Assembly: GCF_009827535.1 (NCBI RefSeq) | Contig: NZ_WTYN01000006.1 | Location: 1-64,000, forward strand | Length of the DNA: 64,000 nt | Direction of reading: 5' to 3' | From: Qipengyuania oceanensis | Lineage (GTDB): Bacteria > Pseudomonadota > Alphaproteobacteria > Sphingomonadales > Sphingomonadaceae | Shown here: piece after piece, positions 45,093 through 54,300 of the stretch | Position numbering within the stretch: position 1 is the stretch's first letter | Layout of the letters: each line of letters begins with the position of its first letter | The notes under the pieces: generated by a model | The model's input: the letters and a program-made list of their open reading frames with translations, nothing else | Database searches by the model: none | Told to the model about the DNA's origin: nothing | Program-made: the position numbers and the translations under genes

Positions 45093-46664
45093 TCATTGGT
45101 GCCAGCCAAGGGCCTTGCGCTGCTGCGACCAGGCCAGCGGAATGTCGATCGCCTTCAGCGCCTCCAGGTTGAACCCGGCTGGCTGCGCCCCGCGCAAGAT
45201 GTCGGCCTGCATGTCAGGCGCGAGGAGGGCGAGGCGCAGGATCAGGCGGTCGTAAGGTGAGGTGGGCGCGGCTCGCATCACCGGCAGGCCGCGCTCCCAA
45301 TCCAGCATGGCATGCGCCCTGCGCAGGGCCGCGATCAGCACCGGATCGGGTCGGTTACTGCGCCTGGCTCCGCGTGCCACCAATTGCTTGCCGCCGCGCA
45401 AGGGAAGGGCAAGCGGCAGCTGGATGGTGGCCGCATCGCGTGTCTCATGCATGATCATCTCACCTTCGCAGAGATGGGTAGCGATCGTGGCAGGCCGGAC
45501 GCCGGTCAGTTCTAGAAGGAGACCATCGTCGCGCAGTCGAACGGCGACCAGATGATCGAGGCGGGCGTCGGGTTGTGGCAACCAGCGCACCAGTGCCTCG
45601 GTGATCACACGCTCGATAGCAGGAGCAGCAAGCCGGCGGATGCGATCGTCATTCGGACGACGACCCTGCTGCAGCGAGGCCGAGACATAGTAACGATAGG
45701 CACGACCCGACTTGCCGCGCGATGTGGTCGGGCTCATGGGATCGCCTGCTGCATCGAAAAGCTTGCCGGTCAGCGGCGCCCTGGCGGTGCGGGTGCTGGC
45801 GCGGCTGCGGTGCCGGCGGGCATTGCCATCGAGATGGCGCTGGACCTGGTCGAACAGGTCTTGGTCGACGATCGGCTGATGCTCGCCCTCATGGATCTCA
45901 TCCTTGTGGCGGATCTTGCCGAGATAGACATGGTTACGCAGCAGGTGGAACAGGGCCCCGCGGCTGAACGGCGCGCCGCCGACTTCCTTGCCCTTCGCTG
46001 TCGTCCAGCGCTTCGAACATATCTTCTCGCGTGCAAGGTCGCGTTCGAGGGCATGGACCGAACCAAGCTCGAGATAGCGGACAAAGATGTGGCGCACGGT
46101 TGCGGCTTCGCCCTCGTTGACTTCGAGCACGCGCGAGCCGGACTTCGGCAGGTCGTAGCCCAATGACAGGTTGCCGCCCATCCACAGGCCCTTCGCCTTG
46201 GACGCGGCAATCTTGTCGCGAATGCGCTCACCGGTCACCTCGCGCTCGAACTGGGCGAACGACAGCAGCACGTTGAGCATCAGCCGGCCCATCGAGCTGG
46301 TGGTGTTGAACGACTGAGTGACAGAGACGAAACTGACATCGGCCTGCTCGAACACCTCGACGATGCGGGCGAAGTCGGCGAGGGAGCGGGTGAGACGGTC
46401 GATCTTGTAGACCACCACGATGTCGACGCGGCGGGCCGCAATATCGACAAGCAGATGCTTTAGGCCGGGGCGCTCCATGCTGCCCCCTGAATAGCCTCCG
46501 TCGTCGTAAAAGGTCGGCAGCGTCACCCAGCCTTCGCTGGCCTGGCTGAGGATATAGGCGGCGCAGGCCTCGCGCTGGGCATTGAGGCTGTTGAACGACT
46601 GCTCGAGCCCTTCTTCGGAACTCTTGCGGGTATAGATCGCGCAGCGCATGATCTTGTCTGCCAT
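45093..46664 (-). CDS. Large serine recombinase
   Basis: A 523-residue site-specific recombinase of the resolvase/invertase superfamily. The N-terminal catalytic domain (about 1-150) has the nucleophile serine in YTRKSSEEG (about 10-18) with the conserved LNAQREA, YSGGSMERPGL and KIDRLTRS blocks. A recombinase domain (about 165-270; LGYDLPKSG, RGALFHLLRNHVYLGKI) and a zinc-ribbon/coiled C-terminal part follow. The ATG overlaps the DUF2924 stop (TGATG). This gene is the mobility gene of the element. Confidence 0.9.
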   Translation of the reverse strand: MADKIMRCAIYTRKSSEEGLEQSFNSLNAQREACAAYILSQASEGWVTLPTFYDDGGYSGGSMERPGLKHLLVDIAARRVDIVVVYKIDRLTRSLADFARIVEVFEQADVSFVSVTQSFNTTSSMGRLMLNVLLSFAQFEREVTGERIRDKIAASKAKGLWMGGNLSLGYDLPKSGSRVLEVNEGEAATVRHIFVRYLELGSVHALERDLAREKICSKRWTTAKGKEVGGAPFSRGALFHLLRNHVYLGKIRHKDEIHEGEHQPIVDQDLFDQVQRHLDGNARRHRSRASTRTARAPLTGKLFDAAGDPMSPTTSRGKSGRAYRYYVSASLQQGRRPNDDRIRRLAAPAIERVITEALVRWLPQPDARLDHLVAVRLRDDGLLLELTGVRPATIATHLCEGEMIMHETRDAATIQLPLALPLRGGKQLVARGARRSNRPDPVLIAALRRAHAMLDWERGLPVMRAAPTSPYDRLILRLALLAPDMQADILRGAQPAGFNLEALKAIDIPLAWSQQRKALGWHQ

Positions 46665-47071
46665 CAACTGTTCCTGAGGCCGAAAAATCGTGGTCCGTTC
46701 CAGCGCGATCCGGCGATCGCGCTGGCAGCAGCCGACAGGCTGGGGAAGAGCTGACCCTCCCACCGAAACCCGTCCTCCTCGACCATGACCGTAACCGCAC
46801 GGCCCTTCCAGTTACGGGTGAGCGCGGCACCGATGCCAAGGTTACGACCTTCCGGTTTGACAGGCCCGCTGCGCTGTAGAAGCCGTCTGGTCGCCTCGTC
46901 GAGCCCGCCGAACGCCTGTGCCTGGATGCGCCAGGCGATCAGCATGCGCATGATCGGGGCGGAGCGAAGCTGGGGAGGAGCGCCGTAGCGCCGCCTCCAG
47001 GTCTCGCGCAGGGCCTCAAGGCTCATCGCCTCGAGTGCGCCGACTTCGACATCGATATCCGCGCTGATCAT
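46664..47071 (-). CDS. DUF2924 family protein
   Basis: A 135-residue protein, named DUF2924 from the blocks LEALRETWRRRYGAPP and RLLIAWRIQAQAFGG (approximate) and the C-terminal segment FEWEGQLFPSLSAAASAIAGSRWNG, where the last part is typical. Such proteins consistently precede serine recombinases in these elements; the C-terminal part resembles small DNA-binding add-ons. Overlaps at both ends show one operon: four bases with DUF3489 upstream and one with the recombinase downstream. Confidence 0.8.
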   Translation of the reverse strand: MISADIDVEVGALEAMSLEALRETWRRRYGAPPQLRSAPIMRMLIAWRIQAQAFGGLDEATRRLLQRSGPVKPEGRNLGIGAALTRNWKGRAVTVMVEEDGFRWEGQLFPSLSAAASAIAGSRWNGPRFFGLRNS

Positions 47072-47289
47072 GCCGGCTTCTCGGCATGGTAGCGGCGCGT
47101 GCCGTCGAGCTTGGTGGAAATGATGACGAGGCCGCGCTTCTTCAGCGATCCGGCCATGGCGCCGCGCACCGAGTGCTGCTGCCATCCGCTTGCGTGCATC
47201 ATCTCGGCGATGCTGGCGCCGTTCTTGCGTAGGAGGAGCTTCTGCAGCTGGTCGAGCTTGCTGAGAGGTTGGGTGGTCGTTGTGGTCAT
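47068..47289 (-). CDS. DUF3489 family winged-helix-like protein
   Basis: A 73-residue protein: KLDQLQKLLLRKNGASIAEMM, ASGWQQHSVRGAMAGSLKKRG, and RRYHAEKP. The order is that of a winged helix, as in DUF3489 proteins. It is the first gene of the DUF3489-DUF2924-recombinase operon and a candidate regulator or directionality factor (inference). Confidence 0.75.
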   Translation of the reverse strand: MTTTTTQPLSKLDQLQKLLLRKNGASIAEMMHASGWQQHSVRGAMAGSLKKRGLVIISTKLDGTRRYHAEKPA

Positions 47290-47481
47290 GTGTGTTGTTC
47301 CGGTTCATGGCGGGGCCGGAAATGGCCGCCGCTACCGGAGCAAGCCCGGGACCGCCGGGCGTGACGACAGCAATGCTCGGTTGGGCAGCACAGTCCAGTC
47401 GTAAATATCGTCCCTGCTATCCACAGGGGATAAGCGGTTGCCAGACTCGCGAAGAACAGGTGGTCATGATATGTTCATGAT

Positions 47482-48789
47482 ATGAGCACGCCCAGCAAGA
47501 GAGCAGCCCCGACTGCCGACCGCCCGCTTGAAGTGGTGTATCGTCCGCTTGAGAGCCTAACCCCCGATCCGCGCAATGCGAGGACCCACTCGAAGAAGCA
47601 GGTGGCACAGATCGTTCAGTCGATCCGCGCCTTCGGGTTCACCAACCCGATCCTTGCCGACCCGCAAGGAAACCTCATCGCTGGCCACGGCCGGTTGCGT
47701 GCGGCAAGGGAGATGGGCCTGGACGAGGTGCCGGTGATTACACTCGCCGGTCTCTCGGATGCGCAGAAGAAAGTTCTGCGCCTTGCCGACAACAAGATCG
47801 CGCTCAATGCCGGGTGGGATGTCGAGATCCTCAAGCTTGAACTGACTGACCTGTCGCTGCCCGAGTTCGACATCGATCTTGGCCTCACCGGGTTCAGTCC
47901 GGGCGAGATCGACGTGGTGCTGGGCGAGAGCCCCGACCCTGATGACGAGGTGATCCCGGAAGTGCCGCAATCCCCCCGCGTGCGCCCAGGTGATATCTGG
48001 CAGCTGGGCGAGCACCGGATCGCCTGCGGCGACGGGCGCGATGTGGCCTTCCTCCAGCGCCTGGTTGGCGAGGGTGCGGCGATCGACTGCGCCTTCCTCG
48101 ATCCGCCCTACAATGTGAAGATCAACGGCCATGCCAACGCCAAGGGGCGTCACCGCGAGTTCGCCATGGCCTCGGGCGAGATGAGCGAGAACGAGTTCCG
48201 CACCTTCCTTGCCGATACGCTGGGCGCCTGTGCGGCAGTATCGCGCGATGGGGCGGTGCACTTCGTGTGCATGGACTGGCGGCACATGGACGATGTGACC
48301 GCGTCGGTCACCGGCATCTACGACGAGCTGCTCAACATCTGCGTGTGGAACAAGAGCAATGCCGGGATGGGATCGCTCTATCGCTCCAAGCACGAGATGG
48401 TGTTCGTCTACCGGGTAGGCAGTGCCTCGCACACCAATGCGGTCGAGCTCGGCAAGCACGGTCGCAACCGGACCAATGTGTGGGAATATGCCAGCGTCAA
48501 CTCGATGCGCGGGAGCAGGCGTGAAGACCTGGCGCTGCATCCCACGGTCAAGCCGGTGGCCATGGTTGCCGACGCGATCTGCGACGTCACCCGGCAGGGC
48601 GAGCTGGTGCTCGATATCTTCCTTGGCTCAGGCACCAGTCTGATTGCTGCCGAACGGGTCGGAAGGAGGTTCCGCGGGCTCGATATCGATCCCGCCTATG
48701 TCGATCTGGCCATGACCCGCTGGAGCGAGCTCACCGGCAAGGAGCCGGAGCTTGTCCATCGCGATGACCATAAGGAGGCGGCGGCATGA
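47482..48789 (+). CDS. ParB-like nuclease domain fused to DNA methyltransferase
   Basis: A 435-residue two-domain protein. Residues about 15-130 are a ParB/Srx-like domain (LTPDPRNARTHSKKQ, AGHGRLRAAREMG). Residues about 165-430 are an N6/N4 DNA methyltransferase with DPPY at about 211-214 followed C-terminally by the SAM motif FLGSGT, the beta-class order. No restriction gene lies nearby, so it is probably a solitary methyltransferase of the element. It is coupled by overlap to the first DUF5681 gene. Confidence 0.9.
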   Translation: MSTPSKRAAPTADRPLEVVYRPLESLTPDPRNARTHSKKQVAQIVQSIRAFGFTNPILADPQGNLIAGHGRLRAAREMGLDEVPVITLAGLSDAQKKVLRLADNKIALNAGWDVEILKLELTDLSLPEFDIDLGLTGFSPGEIDVVLGESPDPDDEVIPEVPQSPRVRPGDIWQLGEHRIACGDGRDVAFLQRLVGEGAAIDCAFLDPPYNVKINGHANAKGRHREFAMASGEMSENEFRTFLADTLGACAAVSRDGAVHFVCMDWRHMDDVTASVTGIYDELLNICVWNKSNAGMGSLYRSKHEMVFVYRVGSASHTNAVELGKHGRNRTNVWEYASVNSMRGSRREDLALHPTVKPVAMVADAICDVTRQGELVLDIFLGSGTSLIAAERVGRRFRGLDIDPAYVDLAMTRWSELTGKEPELVHRDDHKEAAA

Positions 48790-49298
48790 CCAGCACCCGC
48801 TTCCAGCCCGGCCAGTCCGGCAATCCGAAGGGCAGGCCGAAGGCGCGCCGACCCAACAACTCTGCGTTCGACATCATCATCGACCAGACTCTCGCCGTTA
48901 CCCAGGGCGACAAGACCCGCGATCTGACCGTCGACGAGGCCCTGCAGCTGCAAACCTACCAGGACGCACTCAAGGGCAACCGCATGGCGATCCGCAAGGT
49001 GATGAAGATGATCGAGAAGCGCGAGGCGGCACTGGCGAAGAAGAGCAGGCCGGCGCCGCGCCATATCCCGATCGAAAGTCATCACTGCGCGGAGAATGCC
49101 AATGAGGCCATGCGCATCCTGGATATCGCCAGGCCGGACCTCAACCACCCAATGCGGTGGAAGGTCCAGGCCTGGGCCACGCAGGCAGCCCTTAGCCGGC
49201 CGGGTCGCAGAAAGTTCGCGCCAAGGGATGTCGAGAGCATCAGGTTCTTCACCTTCGATGCCGACACGTTGCGCTGGCCGCGGGGACGCATCGAATGA
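48786..49298 (+). CDS. DUF5681 family protein, first copy
   Basis: A 170-residue protein beginning with the signature FQPGQSGNPKGRPKARR (about 5-20), a basic motif common to phage and mobile-element proteins of this family. The rest is helical and basic. It overlaps the methyltransferase stop by four bases and the next DUF5681 gene by four, so the three are one operon. Function is unknown. Confidence 0.78.
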   Translation: MTSTRFQPGQSGNPKGRPKARRPNNSAFDIIIDQTLAVTQGDKTRDLTVDEALQLQTYQDALKGNRMAIRKVMKMIEKREAALAKKSRPAPRHIPIESHHCAENANEAMRILDIARPDLNHPMRWKVQAWATQAALSRPGRRKFAPRDVESIRFFTFDADTLRWPRGRIE

Positions 49299-49849
49299 GC
49301 AGCGCCGAACAGGTTGGTTACGCGAGGCCGCCGGTCGCTAGCCGGTTCCAGAAGGGCCGCTCAGGCAACCCGAGGGGGCGACCGAAGAACCGTCGCCGCG
49401 AGATACCCTACGATGCCGTGCTCGGGCAGATGGTGACGATCCGCGAGGACGGGCGAGAGCGCCGGGTCACGGCTGCCGAGGCGTTCCTGCTTCAGCTCAC
49501 CCAGAAGGGCCTCGCTGGTGACAGCGCCGCAGCCCGCGCTTCGCTCGATGCGATCGAGACAGCGCGTACCGCGCGCAATGAAGTGACTTCGGGGGTCTCA
49601 AAGATCGTGATCTCTTCGGTAGGGAGCGGGGCAGACGCGATCATCGGCAAGCTCGGGATCGCCCGGCTCAAGTTCCCGACAGACAAAGCGCGTGTGCGTT
49701 GGGAGCTCAATCCATGGATCGTTGAAGCTGCTCTCCAACGGTTCGGCGACACGCAGCTCTCGCTCGACGAGCAGAGCGAAGTGTGGAATGCCACTCGTGC
49801 GCCGCATCAAGTGAACTGGCCAGACTGGTGGGCCTACAGCGGCGAATGA
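49295..49849 (+). CDS. DUF5681 family protein, second copy
   Basis: A 184-residue paralogue of its neighbour with the same opening motif, FQKGRSGNPRGRPKNRR (about 18-34), then VTAAEAFLLQLTQKGLAGD. It ends 102 bp before the stop of the convergent LuxR regulator. The adjacent pair suggests duplication or a two-subunit role. Confidence 0.75.
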   Translation: MSSAEQVGYARPPVASRFQKGRSGNPRGRPKNRRREIPYDAVLGQMVTIREDGRERRVTAAEAFLLQLTQKGLAGDSAAARASLDAIETARTARNEVTSGVSKIVISSVGSGADAIIGKLGIARLKFPTDKARVRWELNPWIVEAALQRFGDTQLSLDEQSEVWNATRAPHQVNWPDWWAYSGE

Positions 49850-49951
49850 CTGCTTTGCGCCCCAATCCCGGTTATTCAAGTGGTCGCGAGCTTTTCCCGA
49901 AAACCGCCATTCGCTTAGTAAGAATGGCCAAGCTGCCACACCCCAGTCTGA

Positions 49952-51046
49952 TCAGTCCATGGTACTCATGAGGGCGAGGAGCTCGACTTGGCTGCGACAG
50001 TCCGCTTTTTGAAGTATTCGGTGAACATGATTTCTTACCGTGCCGACCGAGGTGCCCATCGCGGTGGATATTTTTCCGGGCGACCAACCACACAACAACT
50101 TTTCCGCGACTTCGCGCTCGGTTTTCGTCAGGCCCAGCAGCACCGTCGCAAGTTCCGCTTTGCGGCGGGCTCGGTTCTTGTCGGGCAATTTAAAGACTAC
50201 CATGGCGGCTGCAGAGAAACTGAAAGCGTGCTCCGCGGGCATGCGCAAAAATTCGACGGCAACCGAGTTCAAGTCGGGAGATTTCAAGACACATCGTTCC
50301 AATCCGGCCGGAAAGGGAATCGCCCAGGATTGGATCGTCCGCGACAACCCGTTTTCGAAAGCGGTGCGAGCAATCCGATCATGAGGAGCGAAACGTCCAT
50401 CGACCATCCGCCCGAAACTTTGGCTCGCCACCAGATTCTCGGCAGACGGCGTCATCGCGCGAATACGCCCAGTAATGTCGCAGATCGCAACTGCCAATCC
50501 CACGCTGTCGAGCGCTGGGGTCAGTAGCTTGAGGCCCTGTCCTTCTATAGCCTCGCGCAGGAGAACGGCCGAACGGGCTGCACCGGCAATATGCTCGAAC
50601 GCCCTCTTGCCCTCGTCGTTCAGACCGGGCCCGTTCGCTGATTGGATGGCGGCCAGTCCGACGAGGGTGGCATCAGTGCGGATCAACGTGCTGACGCAGC
50701 AATAACCGATATCGTGACGATCCATCCATCCCGCGAATTCCGGGGACCGGCGACGATCGCCGGCGGTATCGAAGTCCGCCTCATCCAAGGTCATGAGTTC
50801 CGGTCGCTGCAAACCGACATGGACCTTGGAATTGACCGCCGGATTCCCTCCGTCGATGGCAACAAACTCGGCTGCGGCGTCCTCTCCGACGCGAGTCATC
50901 ATGTTGAGCGGAACAAGCGAATCTCGGCCAAAAGCGACAAGCTGCCCTGAACGCATACCAAGAAGATCAGTCATGCCGTTCAGGGCATCCGACCACCCGA
51001 TTTCCCCTATTGCTGCGCGATTGAAATTCCCAGCCGCCGCCAGCAC
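49952..51046 (-). CDS. LuxR-family regulator with PAS-like N-terminus
   Basis: A regulator of about 364 residues when started at the GTG at 51046. A longer frame extends to 51304 but would overlap the promoter and start of autotransporter 2, and its first 86 codons lack conserved sequence; the GTG has no clear SD, so the start is uncertain. The N-terminal half resembles sensor regions of LuxR proteins with a PAS-like segment (LDSVGLAVAICDITGRI). The C-terminal LuxR HTH is clear (LTKTEREVAEKLLCGWSPGKIS, then TVRNHVHRIL). It is divergent from giant autotransporter 2. Confidence 0.75.
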   Translation of the reverse strand: MLAAAGNFNRAAIGEIGWSDALNGMTDLLGMRSGQLVAFGRDSLVPLNMMTRVGEDAAAEFVAIDGGNPAVNSKVHVGLQRPELMTLDEADFDTAGDRRRSPEFAGWMDRHDIGYCCVSTLIRTDATLVGLAAIQSANGPGLNDEGKRAFEHIAGAARSAVLLREAIEGQGLKLLTPALDSVGLAVAICDITGRIRAMTPSAENLVASQSFGRMVDGRFAPHDRIARTAFENGLSRTIQSWAIPFPAGLERCVLKSPDLNSVAVEFLRMPAEHAFSFSAAAMVVFKLPDKNRARRKAELATVLLGLTKTEREVAEKLLCGWSPGKISTAMGTSVGTVRNHVHRILQKADCRSQVELLALMSTMD

Positions 51047-51321
51047 GGAACCATCTGTGAGATACAACGACCACTGCCCCAATCCGGTGCACTTACTCGA
51101 CCGAAGTTGAGATCTCCGGATTATCTTCGGGTATGTGCAATCTTGTAGTAGCGCCCTTCGAGACGGCCCAGATATTGCCAAGATTATCGGCGATTTCCAG
51201 ATATTTCTTCGCTTAGCGGCGGTCTCATCTGGTTTTCGCGAATTTTCGGCGGTTGGCGCAGGATCGTCTGAACGTGGTCCTGCCGCCTGTCGCCTCGAAT
51301 GCATCAGGAGGCAAAATCGAG
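51047..51321. promoter_or_regulatory. Divergent control region of autotransporter 2
   Basis: A 275-bp gap if the regulator starts at 51046. It is AT-richer than its surroundings around 51120-51260. AGGAGG (51306-51311) is the SD of the autotransporter, ten bases before its ATG. No strong palindrome was found, and the sequence does not match the control region of autotransporter 1. Confidence 0.45.
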
Positions 51322-54300
51322 ATGATCAAGACTTCACGTAACCTGCGCCGCGCCGCGTTGTTGCTGCAGGCCGGAACCGCCATGCCGTTGCTCATGGCGA
51401 CCGCGGTGCACGCGACCCCGATCATCGTGTTTGACGATGGCGACATCGTCGTCGATGAAGCCAGCGCGAGCGGCGATCCGACTGCCGTCGATGTCTATTC
51501 GAGCGGTGGCTCGGTCGATATTTCCGTCGATACGGTCACTGCGACCGCACCCGACGATGCACGTGCAGACGTCGTTTACGTCGGGGCCGGCGGCTCGGGT
51601 ACCGTGACTGCCAACTTCGGCTCGATCACCGCGACCGGCGGCAATCTGCGGGCTGCCCTGATCGAAACCGAATCAGGCGCGATTGACGTGACGGTCGGGT
51701 CGGTGACCATGGACGGCGAGGCCAATGCCGGTGTGCATGCCCTGAGCGCCAGCGGAGACGTGACGATCAACGCGCAGGACGTGCGCGTGCTGGGAACGGG
51801 CATCGATCCCAATTACGAAGTCTTCCCCGAGGCTGTTTTCGCCCAATCTGGCGAAGGTTCGGCCACTGTAATCGTTGGCCATGCAGAAACGTTCGGCCTG
51901 TTTGGTTCGGCCGTGATCGCGCTCGCCGGTACCGACGCGACGATCCAGGTCGATTCCGCTACCGCTCATTCGGACGGCGCCGTCGCAGTCTCTGCCCGAG
52001 GGGGCGATTCCACCACGATCACGGCCGGAACCGTGACGATGACGGGTGACGGGAACGCGATCGAAGGCGCGTCGGACGGCAGCGTCACGATTTCCGCCGA
52101 TACTGTCTCTTCGGGGGGGCTGGGCATTCTGGCCCAAGGCGGCGAGAGTATTGCGGTTACCTCGGGAACGTTGGACGCGGCGCGCGGCATCCTGGCCGAT
52201 GGCGGCACGACGGCCGAAACGAGCGTGAGCGTCGAAGGCGCCGTCACCACGACCAACGGATATGGCGTCGTCGCGCTGGGCGAAACCGTCACCGTAATAA
52301 TGAGCGCGGATTCCAGCATTACTGCAGAAGGCTCCGGCGTCACGGCCAACGGGCAGACCGCCGCCACTGTGGTCGCTCAGGACATCGCCTCGGTCGGCCA
52401 AGCGATCCGCGCAACGACACTGGCGGCTGGCCCGGTGAATGTGACCGTGAACGGCACGGTGGAATCGAGTGGTAGCAACGCCGTGAGCCTCGTTGGTAAT
52501 GGCGTGATCCTTGCCATCACAGAAGGCGCCGAAGTGATTTCGCACGCAGGCAACGCCTCCGTTGCCATAGGCGGACGGGACGGGAACATTTCGATCGCCA
52601 ACGCTGGGACGATCGCCGCCTACGATGCGGCCGCCAGCGGCATCGGCGTCTCGACGAGCGGCAACATCGCCATCGACAGTAATACCGTTGTCGTATCCAC
52701 CGATCAGGCGCCGAATTCCCCGTTTACGGCTTCGGCCATCAATGCCGAATCGACCGGCGGCAGCGTCGACATCGCCGCTCAATCGGTCACGGTCGACGCG
52801 CCGGGTCGATATGGCATCAACAGCGTTGCGAGCGGTGACGGCGATGTGAGCATTACGGCTGGTGTCGTGAGCATGACTGGGGCCACCCTGAAGGGCATTC
52901 GCGGCGATGCGCAGACGGGCGATGTGACCATCGCCGCCGACACCGTCTCGACGACCGCCGATGGTGCGATGGGTGCTTATGGCCACAGCGTCGACGGCAA
53001 TGTGAGCGTTTCGGTCGACTTGGTCAGCACAGAGGGCGGGATCGATTTCAACACTGGCGAAGCGGCGGAAGGCGCGTTCGCGCAGTCGGACAACGGTTTT
53101 GCCAGCGTCGCCGTGAACGAGGCGACGATCGGCGGCTACGCCTCGAGCGGCGCGATCGCGATCGGTGGAGCCGGTGCGACCTTGACCGCTGGCAATCTGA
53201 CAGTCGCGGGCCAGTATTCCGCCGCAGCCTACGCGCAAAGCAACAATGGCGATGCCTCAGCGAACGTCGGATCAGTCACGCTTACCGGCGACAGGCAAGG
53301 CGCTGTCAACGTCATCGCCGACGGGGGCAATGCCATGCTCTCGATCGGACAGATCAACAGTGAAGGCACACTCGCGAACGGGGCATATGCTTATGCGCTC
53401 AACAACGCGACAATCAATAGTGGAAGCGTCGCCGTCCAAAACTACGGGATCGTAGCAATTGCCGACAACGGCGCGGCAACCGTGTCCACTACCGGCGACA
53501 CCACTGCCGATCTGCGATGGAGTATTCGGGGTATTGGTGCCGACGTAAACATCACGACGGCTGCTGACACGCTGACCCAGGGCGGCACCGACGGCATCTG
53601 GGCCCAGGCGGCCGACACCGCCACCGTCGTCAACGGCGGAACCGCGCTCGCGACCGGCGATCTGGGCAGTGCCATCCGGGTGACCGGTAACGGTGCTCTA
53701 TCGGTCACGTCCGATACGGCGGTCGTCACGGGCGCCGGCGCCGATCCGGGAGTTCGTCCCAACGATACTTATCGCATCGAGCAAGGCGGCATCATCGTCG
53801 AGGGTGCAGAGGGCCCTATAATGATCGACAGCGGTACGGTTGATGTCGCAGGCGAGTACCGATATGGTATCTCGGCGCGCGGAAATGGTCCGATCTCGAT
53901 CACCGCGAATACGGTCACCCTCGCCAGTGCAGACAGCGTTGCAGTCGTAGGGCGCGGCGGGGTCGGAGATGTCTCTATCACTACCGGATCCGTGACCACC
54001 ACGGGCGCCAGCGGCGTCGGAGTGTTTGGCAATGCGACGTCGGGCAACGTCACGATCGACGCGGGTACGACCCGGGTCGAAAACGAGGGACTGCAGGGCG
54101 ACTTCACTGGCGATGCGGTAGTCGGTTCGTCGGACAGCGGATCAGTCACAATCACCAGCGACAACGCCTACTCAGCCGCATACGGCGGCTCCGCGGTCGT
54201 CGGCATTGGGGCGAACGTTAGTATCGATTCGATCATGGCGGAGACTGCGGGCGATGGCGGCATCGCCGTTTATGGCGCCGCGCAAATGGCTGGCGGATCG

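Larger units (their letters stand above)
44695..49849. mobile_element. Putative integrated element next to tRNA-Ser
   Basis: About 5.2 kb beginning at the tRNA 3' end. It contains a large serine recombinase, DUF2924, DUF3489, a ParB-like/methyltransferase fusion and two DUF5681 proteins, a set that I recall travelling together in sphingomonads. Neither end is defined: no second copy of the tRNA 3' end was seen, and serine recombinases often use short core sites. The right end is placed after the last DUF5681 gene for convenience. Confidence 0.5.

Noticed and set aside
44684-49951. A direct repeat of the tRNA-Ser 3' end as the second attachment site
   Set aside because: I saw no second copy of the T-arm/acceptor sequence downstream, so attachment sites are not called.
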